DNA from: Propionivibrio sp.
GTDB lineage: Bacteria > Pseudomonadota > Gammaproteobacteria > Burkholderiales > Rhodocyclaceae
Assembly (NCBI GenBank): GCA_003249625.1
Contig: QKII01000003.1
Location: forward strand, 1-17,235
Length of the DNA stretch: 17,235 nt
Reading direction: 5' to 3'
Below are positions 7,344-14,463 of the stretch, in pieces. Position 1 is the stretch's first letter. Every line of letters begins with the position of its first letter. Made by a program: the position numbers and the translations under genes. Under the pieces are notes generated by a model. That model saw only the letters and a list, made by a program, of their open reading frames with translations. It was not told the DNA's origin and searched no databases.

Positions 7344-8054
7344 CTATTCGGCGACGAAGTGCTCCGGATAGCGTTCGGCCATCAAGGGTAGGGACGTGAT
7401 CAGCGTACGCAGATGCTGTTCCATGCGCTTGCCCGCCAGTTCCTCATCGCCGGCCTCTATGGCATCAATGACGCCGGCGTGCTCGTCCGCCAGTTGCTGC
7501 ATCGGTGTGGCTGAATCGAAGGTGAGGAAGCGAACGCGGTTCATTTGCGCCTTGATGCCTTCGGTAACACGCCACGCATACTCACGACCAGCGCTCATGG
7601 CGAGCGTTCTATGGAATTCTTCGTCAAGGGTAAGAAAAGACTGGTTGTCGCCATGGGCAACCTGTTTCTGCGCCGCGACAAGTTCACGCAGTGTCTTGAT
7701 CAGTTCCTCGTCGTGTCTTTCGGCGACTTCGCGGACGATCGATACTTCGATGATTTCGCGCAGATGGCGCGCATCGAGCACTTCCTTGACCGAAATCTTG
7801 CGTACGTAGGTGCCGCGTTGGGGTAGTACTTCGATAAGGCGTTCTTCGGCGAGCTTGATGAATGCCTCGCGCACCGGCTGCCGGCTGACCGCAAATTTCT
7901 TGCTGGTTTCGATCTCGGAAATGGCCTGTCCCGGCACAAGCTCGCCCCGGATGATCGCTGCCCGGAGGATACGGTGCAGTTGTGCCCCGATCGAAAGCGA
8001 TTCCTGCGGGCGAAAACTTACGCCGGACAGGTTGTCAAAGGTTTCCATTTCCAT
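7344..8054 (-). CDS. GntR-family transcriptional regulator, FCD (FadR/UxuR-like) type
   Basis: A 236-residue repressor-type protein: winged helix-turn-helix at about 20-88 (the recognition region is ISEIETSKKFAVSRQPVREA and the wing is PQRGTYVRKIS), then an all-helical FCD ligand domain. The expected FCD metal ligands are present: D134 and H138 in LDEEFHR, H182 in DEHAG and H204 in MEQHLR, which suggests a metal-dependent acidic effector. It lies divergently from uxuB with a 128-bp gap that contains two GTATAC sites, so control of the uxuB operon and of itself is likely. E. coli UxuR/ExuR, which respond to fructuronate or galacturonate intermediates, are the nearest functional analogues; the actual effector is unknown. 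An in-frame ATG at 8048 has a better AGATGGA upstream and could be the true start. Confidence 0.9.
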   Translation of the reverse strand: MEMETFDNLSGVSFRPQESLSIGAQLHRILRAAIIRGELVPGQAISEIETSKKFAVSRQPVREAFIKLAEERLIEVLPQRGTYVRKISVKEVLDARHLREIIEVSIVREVAERHDEELIKTLRELVAAQKQVAHGDNQSFLTLDEEFHRTLAMSAGREYAWRVTEGIKAQMNRVRFLTFDSATPMQQLADEHAGVIDAIEAGDEELAGKRMEQHLRTLITSLPLMAERYPEHFVAE

Positions 8055-8098
8055 CTTTTGATTCTAGCCTGACAGCTAGCCTCCACAGTTTTTTGCTG

Positions 8099-8126
8099 TT
8101 GCAATTTGTTATTTGAATGCTAGTAT
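8099..8126 (+). promoter_or_regulatory. Putative promoter of the uxuB operon
   Basis: TTGCAA (8099-8104) and TAGTAT (8121-8126) are spaced by 16 bases in an AT-rich stretch about 56 bases before the uxuB start. The -10 hexamer overlaps the first GTATAC operator core, which would place a bound regulator on the polymerase site. Confidence 0.4.
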
Positions 8127-8139
8127 ACAAGTATACATA
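8121..8139. promoter_or_regulatory. Double GTATAC operator, GntR/UxuR-type
   Basis: TAGTATACAAGTATACATA contains two GTATAC cores (8123-8128 and 8131-8136) eight bases apart. The first, TAGTATACAA, fits TNGT-N2-ACNA and resembles the known E. coli UxuR/ExuR site core TGGTATACCA. It lies between the divergent GntR gene and uxuB and is the best candidate for the binding site of that regulator. Confidence 0.6.
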
Positions 8140-8182
8140 GGCTTCGACACGTCCTTTCAATAAAAAATTCCGAGGGGTAGCC

Positions 8183-9652
8183 ATGCGTCTTTCCGAAAAA
8201 ACACTGGTCCAATTGCCTTCCGCAATCGGGCGGCCCGCCTACGACCGTAAAAACGTCACAGCGTCAATCGTGCATCTTGGTTTGGGCGCGTTTCACCGCG
8301 CACATCAAGCCTTGATGACGGAGGCGGTGCTCAACTCAGGTGATCTGGCTTGGGGTATTGTCGGCGCCGGCATGCAGTCGTCGAGCATGCGCGACGCGCT
8401 GGCGCCGCAGGATTGTCTTTATGCGGTGGCCGAGTTCGGCGCCGACTTCGAGCGAATCAGCGTCGTCGGGGCGATTGTCGACGCGGTTGGCGGTGCCGAG
8501 GATGCCGAAAAGATCCGCCTGCTGGCCAAGATGAGCGACGTCAGCACGCGTATCGTCAGCATTACGGTGACCGAGAAAGGGTATTACCTCGATCTGGCAA
8601 CTGGCAAGTTGCAGCTTCAGTCGCCGGCTATTGCGGCAGACCTGGCCAATCCGGCACTGCCCAAGACGATTCTCGGGCTGATCGTGTATGCGCTGCGCAA
8701 CCGCAAGGCAGCAGGACTGCCACCATTTACGGTATTGAGCTGCGACAACCTGCCCAACAACGGAAAACTGGCGCATGCGGCCGTGGTTGCCTTCGCCAGG
8801 GAAGTCGATGCAGAACTCGCCGAGTGGATCGAGGCCAATGTCTGCTTCCCTTGCACGATGGTTGACCGCATTACGCCGGCGACCACCGATGCTGACCGAG
8901 TGCACATCAACGAGCGTCTTGGTGTCGAGGATGCCTGGCCGGTCGTCACCGAGCAGTTCGTGCAATGGGTCATCGAGGATAAGTTCAGCATGGGGCGTCC
9001 CGACTGGACGCTCGGCGGCGCCGTTTTTTCCGACGAGATCGAACGCTGGGAGAGCATGAAACTACGTTGCCTCAATGGTTCGCACTCGACGCTCGCCTAT
9101 CTCGGGCAACTGACCGGGCGCGAAACCGTGGCCGAGGCGATGCAATTGCCGTTGATCACCGACATCCTCGACGCGCTATGGCTGGAGAACCGCGAAGTCC
9201 TGCAGGCGCCAAAAGGCGTTGATCCAGCCGATTACATCGAACAGCTGAAACAGCGATTCCGCAATCCGGCGCTCAAGCACCGCACGGCGCAGATTGCCTC
9301 CGACGGTTCGCAAAAATTGCCGCAGCGTTTGCTTGCCCCGCTGCGCGAGCGGATCGCCAAGGGCGTGGCATCGCCGGCGATCGCCACGGCCATCGCAGCA
9401 TGGATGCATTTCGCCGTGAAGACAGCGCACACCACCGGCGGCGTGCTCAGCGATCCGATGTCCGCAGAGATTCTGGTCGAAGCCGGCAAGAGCACCGATG
9501 CAGTGGCGATCGTTGACAACCTGCTCGGGCTGAAAAAAATCTTCGGTGAGGATCTTCCGGCAAACGCCGCATTCCGTGCCGAACTGCTTGGCAAGTTCAA
9601 GGAACTGGCCGCAAACCCCGCCGTGGCCACGGCGCCGCAAATCACGGCCTGA
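8183..9652 (+). CDS. uxuB: Mannitol dehydrogenase-family protein, fructuronate reductase-like (UxuB)
   Basis: A 489-residue NAD-dependent polyol/uronate dehydrogenase of the long-chain mannitol dehydrogenase family. The N-terminal nucleotide-binding region shows HLGLGAFHRAHQA (31-43); the catalytic lysine motif is MKLRCLNGSHS (292-302) with K293, N298 and H301 as the expected catalytic triad. The family includes mannitol 2-dehydrogenase, tagaturonate reductase (UxaB) and fructuronate reductase (UxuB). Immediate linkage to UxuA, which consumes the UxuB product D-mannonate, supports fructuronate reductase: D-fructuronate + NADH to D-mannonate. ATG at 8183 follows GAGGGG (8172-8177). It is the first gene of a six-gene operon and lies downstream of the GTATAC operator. 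Confidence 0.88.
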   Translation: MRLSEKTLVQLPSAIGRPAYDRKNVTASIVHLGLGAFHRAHQALMTEAVLNSGDLAWGIVGAGMQSSSMRDALAPQDCLYAVAEFGADFERISVVGAIVDAVGGAEDAEKIRLLAKMSDVSTRIVSITVTEKGYYLDLATGKLQLQSPAIAADLANPALPKTILGLIVYALRNRKAAGLPPFTVLSCDNLPNNGKLAHAAVVAFAREVDAELAEWIEANVCFPCTMVDRITPATTDADRVHINERLGVEDAWPVVTEQFVQWVIEDKFSMGRPDWTLGGAVFSDEIERWESMKLRCLNGSHSTLAYLGQLTGRETVAEAMQLPLITDILDALWLENREVLQAPKGVDPADYIEQLKQRFRNPALKHRTAQIASDGSQKLPQRLLAPLRERIAKGVASPAIATAIAAWMHFAVKTAHTTGGVLSDPMSAEILVEAGKSTDAVAIVDNLLGLKKIFGEDLPANAAFRAELLGKFKELAANPAVATAPQITA

Positions 9653-9694
9653 CCGGCCGTACCCAACAAACCCTGCAATTCCTGGAGTCCGAAC

Positions 9695-10741
9695 ATGAAA
9701 ATGACTTTCCGCTGGTACGGCGAATCAGACCCCGTCAAGCTTGAAAATATCCGCCAGATCCCCGGTATGTACGGGATCGTTTCTGCCATCTACGACGTTC
9801 CGGTGGGCGATGTGTGGCCGGTCGAGAAACTACAGGCATTGCGTGACCGTATTGAAGGCGCCGGCCTCAAGTTCGAAGTGGTGGAGAGCATTCCCACACA
9901 TGAAGACATCAAACTCGGCAAGCCGACCCGCGACCGTCTGATTGCCAATTTCCAGCAGAACATCCGCAACTGCGCCGCGGTCGGTGTCAAAGTTATCTGC
10001 TACAACTTCATGCCGGTCTTCGACTGGACGCGCACCGAGATGGCCAAGCTGCTGCCGGACGGATCGACCACTTTGTCGTTCGATGCAGAAGAGGTTGCCA
10101 AGATTGATCCGGAGAAGGGCATTTCCTTGCCGGGTTGGGATGCGAGTTACAAGCCCGAAGAGTTGAAGAGCCTGCTGGAGGAATACAAGTCGGTCGATGA
10201 GGAAAAACTCTGGGCCAACCTTGACTATTTCCTCAAGGCCATCATTCCCGTAGCCGAGGAAGTCGGCGTCAAGATGGCGATGCACCCGGATGATCCCCCT
10301 CGTCCGATCTTCGGCTTGCCGCGGATCATGAAGAACCGCGACGATTACGCGCGCCTGTTGTCCATTGTCGATACCCCGGCCAACGGCATCACGCTGTGCT
10401 CCGGTTCTCTCGGCGCCGACCTGTGCAATAACGTCGAGTCGCTGGTGCGTGAATTCGGCGGCCGTGGCCGCATCCATTTCGGCCACCTGCGTAACGTCAA
10501 GGTCGAGCCGGACGGCACCTTCTACGAGGCGACGCATCGCTCGTGCGACGGCTCGCTGGACATGGCGGCGATTGTCAAGGCCTATTACGACGTCGGCTTC
10601 GACGGCTACTGGCGTCCGGACCACGGTCGCATGATCTGGGGTGAAACCGGCAAGCCGGGCTATGGCCTCTATGACCGGGCTCTCGGTGCCGTTTATCTCA
10701 ACGGCCTGTGGGAAGCTGTCAGCAAATTTTCCGCCAAATAA
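9695..10741 (+). CDS. uxuA: Mannonate dehydratase UxuA
   Basis: A 348-residue TIM-barrel dehydratase that converts D-mannonate to 2-keto-3-deoxy-D-gluconate. Family stretches include [20 protein letters not shown] at the N-terminus, [39 protein letters not shown] and [14 protein letters not shown]. By family comparison the metal (Mn2+) ligands should be H197, C235, H264 and D309, all present. The protein is shorter than E. coli UxuA (394 residues) and matches the roughly 350-360-residue form seen in many other bacteria. The start has GGAG at 9684-9687, and it follows uxuB by 42 bases. This is the only enzyme in the window that commits carbon irreversibly to the KDG route. Confidence 0.95.
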   Translation: MKMTFRWYGESDPVKLENIRQIPGMYGIVSAIYDVPVGDVWPVEKLQALRDRIEGAGLKFEVVESIPTHEDIKLGKPTRDRLIANFQQNIRNCAAVGVKVICYNFMPVFDWTRTEMAKLLPDGSTTLSFDAEEVAKIDPEKGISLPGWDASYKPEELKSLLEEYKSVDEEKLWANLDYFLKAIIPVAEEVGVKMAMHPDDPPRPIFGLPRIMKNRDDYARLLSIVDTPANGITLCSGSLGADLCNNVESLVREFGGRGRIHFGHLRNVKVEPDGTFYEATHRSCDGSLDMAAIVKAYYDVGFDGYWRPDHGRMIWGETGKPGYGLYDRALGAVYLNGLWEAVSKFSAK

Positions 10742-10758
10742 ATCAAGGAACCTGAATC

Positions 10759-11238
10759 ATGATTTTCGGAAACGTCAAGGACTACGAGTCTGGCTTCACC
10801 TGGCTGCCACAGCCCCTCAAAACCGTTATCGAGCATCTCAAGAAGACCGATTTCCAGGCGTTGCCGGTCGGCAACTATGACCTGCAGGGCAAGGATATTT
10901 ACGTTCAGGTCTTCGATATGACCACCAAGCCGTTTGCCGAAACGCGACCGGAAGTGCATCGCCAGTATGCCGACGTGCAGTTTTCGGTGTGCGGCTGCGA
11001 GCAGATCGGTGTCGCTTCCGACGACGGCAGCAACAGCGTCGCTGAGGACCTGCTGGCCGAGCGTGACCTGCTGTTCTATTCCGGCGTGGAGAATGAGTCG
11101 ATGCTGACCATGACGCCGGGCAGTTTTGCGGTGTTCCTTCCGTCCGATGTGCATCGTCCTGGCGTTGTCCTGGGCGAACCGAAGAAGGTGCGAAAGGTCG
11201 TCGTCAAGGTGCGCGTCTCGTTACTGGCTGGAGCCTGA
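10759..11238 (+). CDS. YhcH/YjgK/YiaL family protein (DUF386)
   Basis: A 159-residue cupin-like protein of the YhcH/YiaL/TabA/EbgC family. Visible family residues are the E-x-H pair in ETRPEVHRQYADVQ (a likely metal site), the central E-rich FYSGVENESMLTMTPGSFAVFLPSDVHRP, cited here by its ends and containing the third conserved His, and KKVRKVVVKV at the C-terminus. Members are small sugar- or sugar-acid-processing proteins whose reaction is often unproved; anomer or epimer conversion has been suggested. In E. coli the homologue yiaL lies directly beside yiaK, and a YiaK-like enzyme is encoded two genes downstream here. AAGGAA (10745-10750) precedes the ATG. The gap to the next gene is only 2 bases, implying translational coupling. 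Confidence 0.88.
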   Translation: MIFGNVKDYESGFTWLPQPLKTVIEHLKKTDFQALPVGNYDLQGKDIYVQVFDMTTKPFAETRPEVHRQYADVQFSVCGCEQIGVASDDGSNSVAEDLLAERDLLFYSGVENESMLTMTPGSFAVFLPSDVHRPGVVLGEPKKVRKVVVKVRVSLLAGA

Positions 11239-11240
11239 AC

Positions 11241-12233
11241 ATGGCGATCATTCGTTGGGGAATGATCGGCTGCGGTGCCGTAGCCGAAGTGAAGAGCGGG
11301 CCCGGGTTTTACAAGTCGAACAATTCGAAGCTTGTTGCTGTCACCAGCGCCGATCAGGCAATGACCAAGTCCTTTGCCGAACGTCATGGCGTTCCCAAGA
11401 CTTACGAAACGAGCGAGCAACTGGTTGCTGATGCCGACGTCGATGCGGTTTACGTCGCGACGCCGCCATCGTCGCACAAGCCTTTGTCGATGGTGGTTGC
11501 CAAGGCCGGCAAGCATGTCTACGTCGAAAAGCCGATGGCAATGCGCTTTGAGGAGTGCCGCGAGATTGTCGACATCTGCGCGCAGCAGGGCGTGCGCCTG
11601 TTCGTTGCGTTCTACCGCCGTGCCATGCCGCGCTTCCTCAAGGTCAAGGAATGGATCGATAGCGGCGCAATCGGCGAGGTGCGCAATGTGCGCGCCGTGC
11701 AGCATCAGCCGCCGGCGCCGGAAGACCTGTCGCGCGATACGCTGCCGTGGCGGCTGAAGCCTGAGGTGTCGGGTGGTGGCAAGTTCCTCGACATGGGCAT
11801 CCATGAACTCGATCTGTTCGACTTCCTGTTCGGCGCCATCGAGGAAGTGCACGGCATCGCCAGTAATCAGGCGGGGCTCTACGACGTGGAAGACACGGTT
11901 ACGGCGACCTGGCGGCACGCGAATGGTGTGCAGGGCTACGGTTCGTGGTGCTACGTCTGCGGCCACAGCGAGGACTTCGTCGAGATCGTCGGCTCGAAGG
12001 GGCGGATCACCTTCGAGTTCTTCACCGACAAACCGCTCACGCTAGTCACCGAATCGGGAACGATAACAGCCGATATTCCGAATCCGGCGCACGTGCAGCA
12101 GCCGTTCATCCAGAGCATCGTCGATGACCTCAATGGCGTTGCACCGTGCCCCGGCAACGTCGAGAGTGCAGTGCGCTCGACCTGGGTGGCCGACGAGGTG
12201 CTGAAGAATTACCGGAAGCAGAAGGGTTATTGA
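11241..12233 (+). CDS. Gfo/Idh/MocA-family oxidoreductase
   Basis: A 330-residue NAD(P)-dependent dehydrogenase of the Gfo/Idh/MocA family. The N-terminal Rossmann fold starts with GMIGCGAVAE (G10, G12); the catalytic-lysine motif VEKPMAM contains E96, K97 and P98; and GGGKFLDMGIHELDLFDFL supplies D184 and H188, the residues expected near the substrate. These enzymes oxidise or reduce cyclic sugars, inositols or sugar acids. The exact substrate cannot be told from sequence; the operon suggests a hexonate, lactone or keto-acid. GGAG (11230-11233) lies inside the end of the preceding gene. The sequence is intact and of normal family length. It has no counterpart in E. coli uxu, yia or idn operons, making it the least predictable step in the cluster. 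Confidence 0.9.
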   Translation: MAIIRWGMIGCGAVAEVKSGPGFYKSNNSKLVAVTSADQAMTKSFAERHGVPKTYETSEQLVADADVDAVYVATPPSSHKPLSMVVAKAGKHVYVEKPMAMRFEECREIVDICAQQGVRLFVAFYRRAMPRFLKVKEWIDSGAIGEVRNVRAVQHQPPAPEDLSRDTLPWRLKPEVSGGGKFLDMGIHELDLFDFLFGAIEEVHGIASNQAGLYDVEDTVTATWRHANGVQGYGSWCYVCGHSEDFVEIVGSKGRITFEFFTDKPLTLVTESGTITADIPNPAHVQQPFIQSIVDDLNGVAPCPGNVESAVRSTWVADEVLKNYRKQKGY

Positions 12234-12276
12234 GAAAAAGTTAAAAGTGGCCCCAAAGTGGCCAACGGAGAAAATC

Positions 12277-13281
12277 ATGCCACGCATTTCCTTTGATGAA
12301 CTGAAAGCTGAATTCAAGCGCGTCCTGATCAACAAGGGCTGCGACGAAGAGACCGCCGACCTGTCGGCGCAACTGATGACCGAGACGAGTTGCGACGGTG
12401 TGTATTCGCACGGGGTCAATCGTTTCCCACGCGTCGTCGAATACATCGAGAAGGGCTATATCGACGTGAAGGCCAAGCCGACGAAGACCGACGGTATGGG
12501 GGCCTTCGAACGCTGGAACGGCAACCTGGGCCTTGGTAACGTCAACGCCAAGCAGGCGATGGACCGGGCCATCGAACTGGCGCGCGAGCATGGCATCGGT
12601 TGCGTCGCGCTGGCCAACACCAATCACTGGCTGCGCGGCGGCAGCTATGGCTGGCAGGCCGCTGACGCCGGGTGCGTCGGCATCTGCTGGACCAACACCC
12701 AGCCGAACATGCCGGCATGGGGGGCGCGTGACCGGCGCATCGGCAACAACCCGTTCATCATGGCCGTGCCGCGCAAGGAAGGGCACGTTGTCGTCGATAT
12801 CGCGATGGCGCAGTTCTCTTACGGACAGATGGAAAACAAGGCGTTGCGTGGCGAACTGCTGCCGGTTCCCGGCGGTTACGACGAGCAGGGCAACCTGTCG
12901 TGCGATCCGAAGGAAATCTCCAAGACCTGGCGCGTTCTGCCGATCGGTTACTGGAAGGGCTCGGCGCTGTCGATCGTTCTCGACCTCGTGGCTACGGTAC
13001 TCTCTGGTGGTCGCTCGGTGTCGGCCGTCGGCAAGATGACCAACGACGAGTATGGTCTGTCGCAGATGTTCATCGCCATGGATGCGACGCGCATCGCCGG
13101 TGAAGACTATCTGGCCGCGGCGGTGAACGAAGCTCTCGACAACCTGCACGGCTCCGATCGCGTCGATCAGGCCAAGCCCGTGCTCTATCCCGGCGAGAAT
13201 TCGCTGGCCGTCCGCAACGCCAACCTGGCCAACGGGATCCCCGTCGATGACGGCGTGTGGGCCAAAATCAAATCGCTCTGA
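12277..13281 (+). CDS. dlgD: 2,3-diketo-L-gulonate reductase-like dehydrogenase (YiaK/DlgD)
   Basis: A 334-residue enzyme of the Ldh2/YlbC (malate/L-lactate/ureidoglycolate) dehydrogenase family, close in length to E. coli YiaK (332). It shares long near-identical blocks with YiaK: GVYSHGVNRFPR (41-52, catalytic H45), MDRAIELAREHGIG, NHWLRGGSYGWQAA, GICWTN, GYWKGSALSIVLD and the C-terminal DDGVWAKI. YiaK reduces 2,3-diketo-L-gulonate to 3-keto-L-gulonate with NADH; the same activity, or that on a related 2-keto sugar acid, is likely. ATG at 12277 is chosen because GGAG (12267-12270) precedes it and the product starts like YiaK; a GTG at 12247 adds ten unlike residues. The 43-bp gap holds a short direct repeat, AAAGTGGCC, at 12244 and 12255. 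Kinase and decarboxylase partners of the yia pathway are absent here. Confidence 0.9.
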   Translation: MPRISFDELKAEFKRVLINKGCDEETADLSAQLMTETSCDGVYSHGVNRFPRVVEYIEKGYIDVKAKPTKTDGMGAFERWNGNLGLGNVNAKQAMDRAIELAREHGIGCVALANTNHWLRGGSYGWQAADAGCVGICWTNTQPNMPAWGARDRRIGNNPFIMAVPRKEGHVVVDIAMAQFSYGQMENKALRGELLPVPGGYDEQGNLSCDPKEISKTWRVLPIGYWKGSALSIVLDLVATVLSGGRSVSAVGKMTNDEYGLSQMFIAMDATRIAGEDYLAAAVNEALDNLHGSDRVDQAKPVLYPGENSLAVRNANLANGIPVDDGVWAKIKSL

Positions 13282-13296
13282 ACCGGAGAAATGAAA

Positions 13297-14343
13297 ATGC
13301 AAACTCGGGCTTGTGTTCTCTACGCGCAGGAAGATGTGCGCATCGAAAATCGTGAAGTCGGCGAAGTAGGATCGGAGCAGGTGCTGGTTCGCGTCGGCGC
13401 GGGCGGTGTCTGCGGATCGGATATTCACTATTTCTGGGACGGCGGCATCGGCACGATCCGCGTCACCGAACCGATCATCATGGGGCACGAGGTCGCCGGC
13501 ACGGTCGAGGCCGTTGGTGACAAGGTGACCCGCGTTCGTCCGGGCGACCGTGTGGCGCTGTGCCCGAGCCGTCCGTGTGGCAAGTGCAAGTTCTGCCTGT
13601 CGGGCGAGCAGCAGCACTGCCTGGAAATGCAGTTCTTCGGTAGCGCGATGCGCAAGCCGCATACGCATGGTGGTTTCCGTGACCGCATGGTCGTCGAGGA
13701 ATACCAGTGCGAACCGATGGGCGACAAGGTCTCTCTCGGTGAGGCGGCGTGTACCGAACCGCTGGCGGTCGGCGTGCATGCGGTGAATCAGGCCGGTAGC
13801 CTGGTCGGCAAGCGGGTGCTGGTGACCGGTGCCGGGCCGATCGGTGCGCTGCTGATCGGCGCAGCACGCGTGGCGGGTGCGCTGGAAATCGTCGCGATGG
13901 ATATTTCCGAGGCACCGCTCAAGGCCGCGCTGGCGATGGGCGCCAATGTGGCGATCAATTCAGCCAACGAGCCGGAGCGTTTGGCGGCTGACTACTCGGC
14001 AGACAAGGGCTATTTCGATGTGGTGTTCGAGTGTACCGGCGTGGGCGCCGTGCTCAAACAGGCGTTCCCGGTGATTCGCCCGCGCGGCACCATCGTCCAG
14101 GTCGGTGTTACCGGCAGTGCGGATATTCCGGTCAATGCGCTGGTCGGTAAGGAAATCCGCCTGGTCGGTACGCACCGTTTCCATCAGGAATACGCCGTGG
14201 CAGCTCGTCTGATCCGCGAGCAGCGGATCGACGTAAGACCGGTGATCACCAAGACGCTGCCGATGGAGAAAATCTCCGAGGCGTTTGCGATCGCCCGCGA
14301 CCGTTCTTCACAGATGAAGGTGCAGTTGAGTTTTGCAGAGTAG
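13297..14343 (+). CDS. idnD: Zinc-dependent L-idonate 5-dehydrogenase-like (IdnD)
   Basis: A 348-residue medium-chain zinc dehydrogenase. Catalytic zinc ligands are C39 (GGVCGSD), H64-E65 (MGHEV) and the Glu in TEPLAVGVHA; structural zinc is held by C94, C97, C100 and C108. The Rossmann motif is TGAGPIGALLIG. IdnD-specific features shared with the E. coli enzyme are FFGSAM after the structural zinc lobe, KGYFDVVFE, VQVG and GKEIRLVGTHRF. IdnD oxidises L-idonate to 5-keto-D-gluconate. The ATG at 13297 lies 7 bases from GGAGA (13285-13289); an ATG at 13291 would be only one base away, so the later start is preferred. It is the last gene of the uxuB operon and follows dlgD by 15 bases. Confidence 0.85.
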   Translation: MQTRACVLYAQEDVRIENREVGEVGSEQVLVRVGAGGVCGSDIHYFWDGGIGTIRVTEPIIMGHEVAGTVEAVGDKVTRVRPGDRVALCPSRPCGKCKFCLSGEQQHCLEMQFFGSAMRKPHTHGGFRDRMVVEEYQCEPMGDKVSLGEAACTEPLAVGVHAVNQAGSLVGKRVLVTGAGPIGALLIGAARVAGALEIVAMDISEAPLKAALAMGANVAINSANEPERLAADYSADKGYFDVVFECTGVGAVLKQAFPVIRPRGTIVQVGVTGSADIPVNALVGKEIRLVGTHRFHQEYAVAARLIREQRIDVRPVITKTLPMEKISEAFAIARDRSSQMKVQLSFAE

Positions 14344-14367
14344 GGAAAAACAGGCTGGTAAGACCCG

Positions 14368-14395
14368 TTGACAATAGAACGTTGTTCCATAAAAA
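14368..14395 (+). promoter_or_regulatory. Sigma70 promoter of the 14464 operon
   Basis: A perfect TTGACA (14368-14373) is followed after 16 bases by TAAAAA (14390-14395). The 15-bp operator-like palindrome B (14375-14389) fills the spacer between them almost exactly, so a bound protein would exclude RNA polymerase. Confidence 0.55.
14375..14389. promoter_or_regulatory. Operator-like palindrome B in the promoter spacer
   Basis: TAGAACGTTGTTCCA matches palindrome A (4215-4229) at 13 of 15 positions and has the same TNGAA-N5-TTCCA layout with one imperfect arm position. Location between -35 and -10 implies repression. Confidence 0.6.
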
Positions 14396-14414
14396 TTCGC
14401 ACAAATTTTATTTG

Positions 14415-14429
14415 TGGAACGACGTTCCT
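14415..14429. promoter_or_regulatory. Operator-like palindrome C downstream of the promoter
   Basis: TGGAACGACGTTCCT is a near-perfect palindrome (GGAACG-A-CGTTCC core is fully symmetric: GGAACGACGTTCC). Its centre (14422) is 40 bases from that of palindrome B (14382), about four helical turns, so both sites would face the same side of the DNA and could be bound cooperatively. Confidence 0.6.
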
Positions 14430-14463
14430 TAATTTGTTAAGCCGGAACCGGTAGGGGGGCAAA

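Noticed and set aside
8064..8079. CTAGC/GCTAG inverted repeat near the GntR gene start
   Set aside because: Arms of only 5 bp and no T-run; could be part of the regulator leader but is within chance expectation.
12244..12263. Direct repeat AAAGTGGCC twice, 11 bases apart
   Set aside because: It lies in a short intra-operon gap before the YiaK-like gene and has no second location in the window; a slippage duplication is enough to explain it.
12241..13779. 512-codon minus-strand open frame
   Set aside because: It lies antisense to the YiaK-like and IdnD-like genes in register with their codons; long antisense frames are expected in GC-rich coding DNA, and the product is His/Arg/Asp-rich with no domain.
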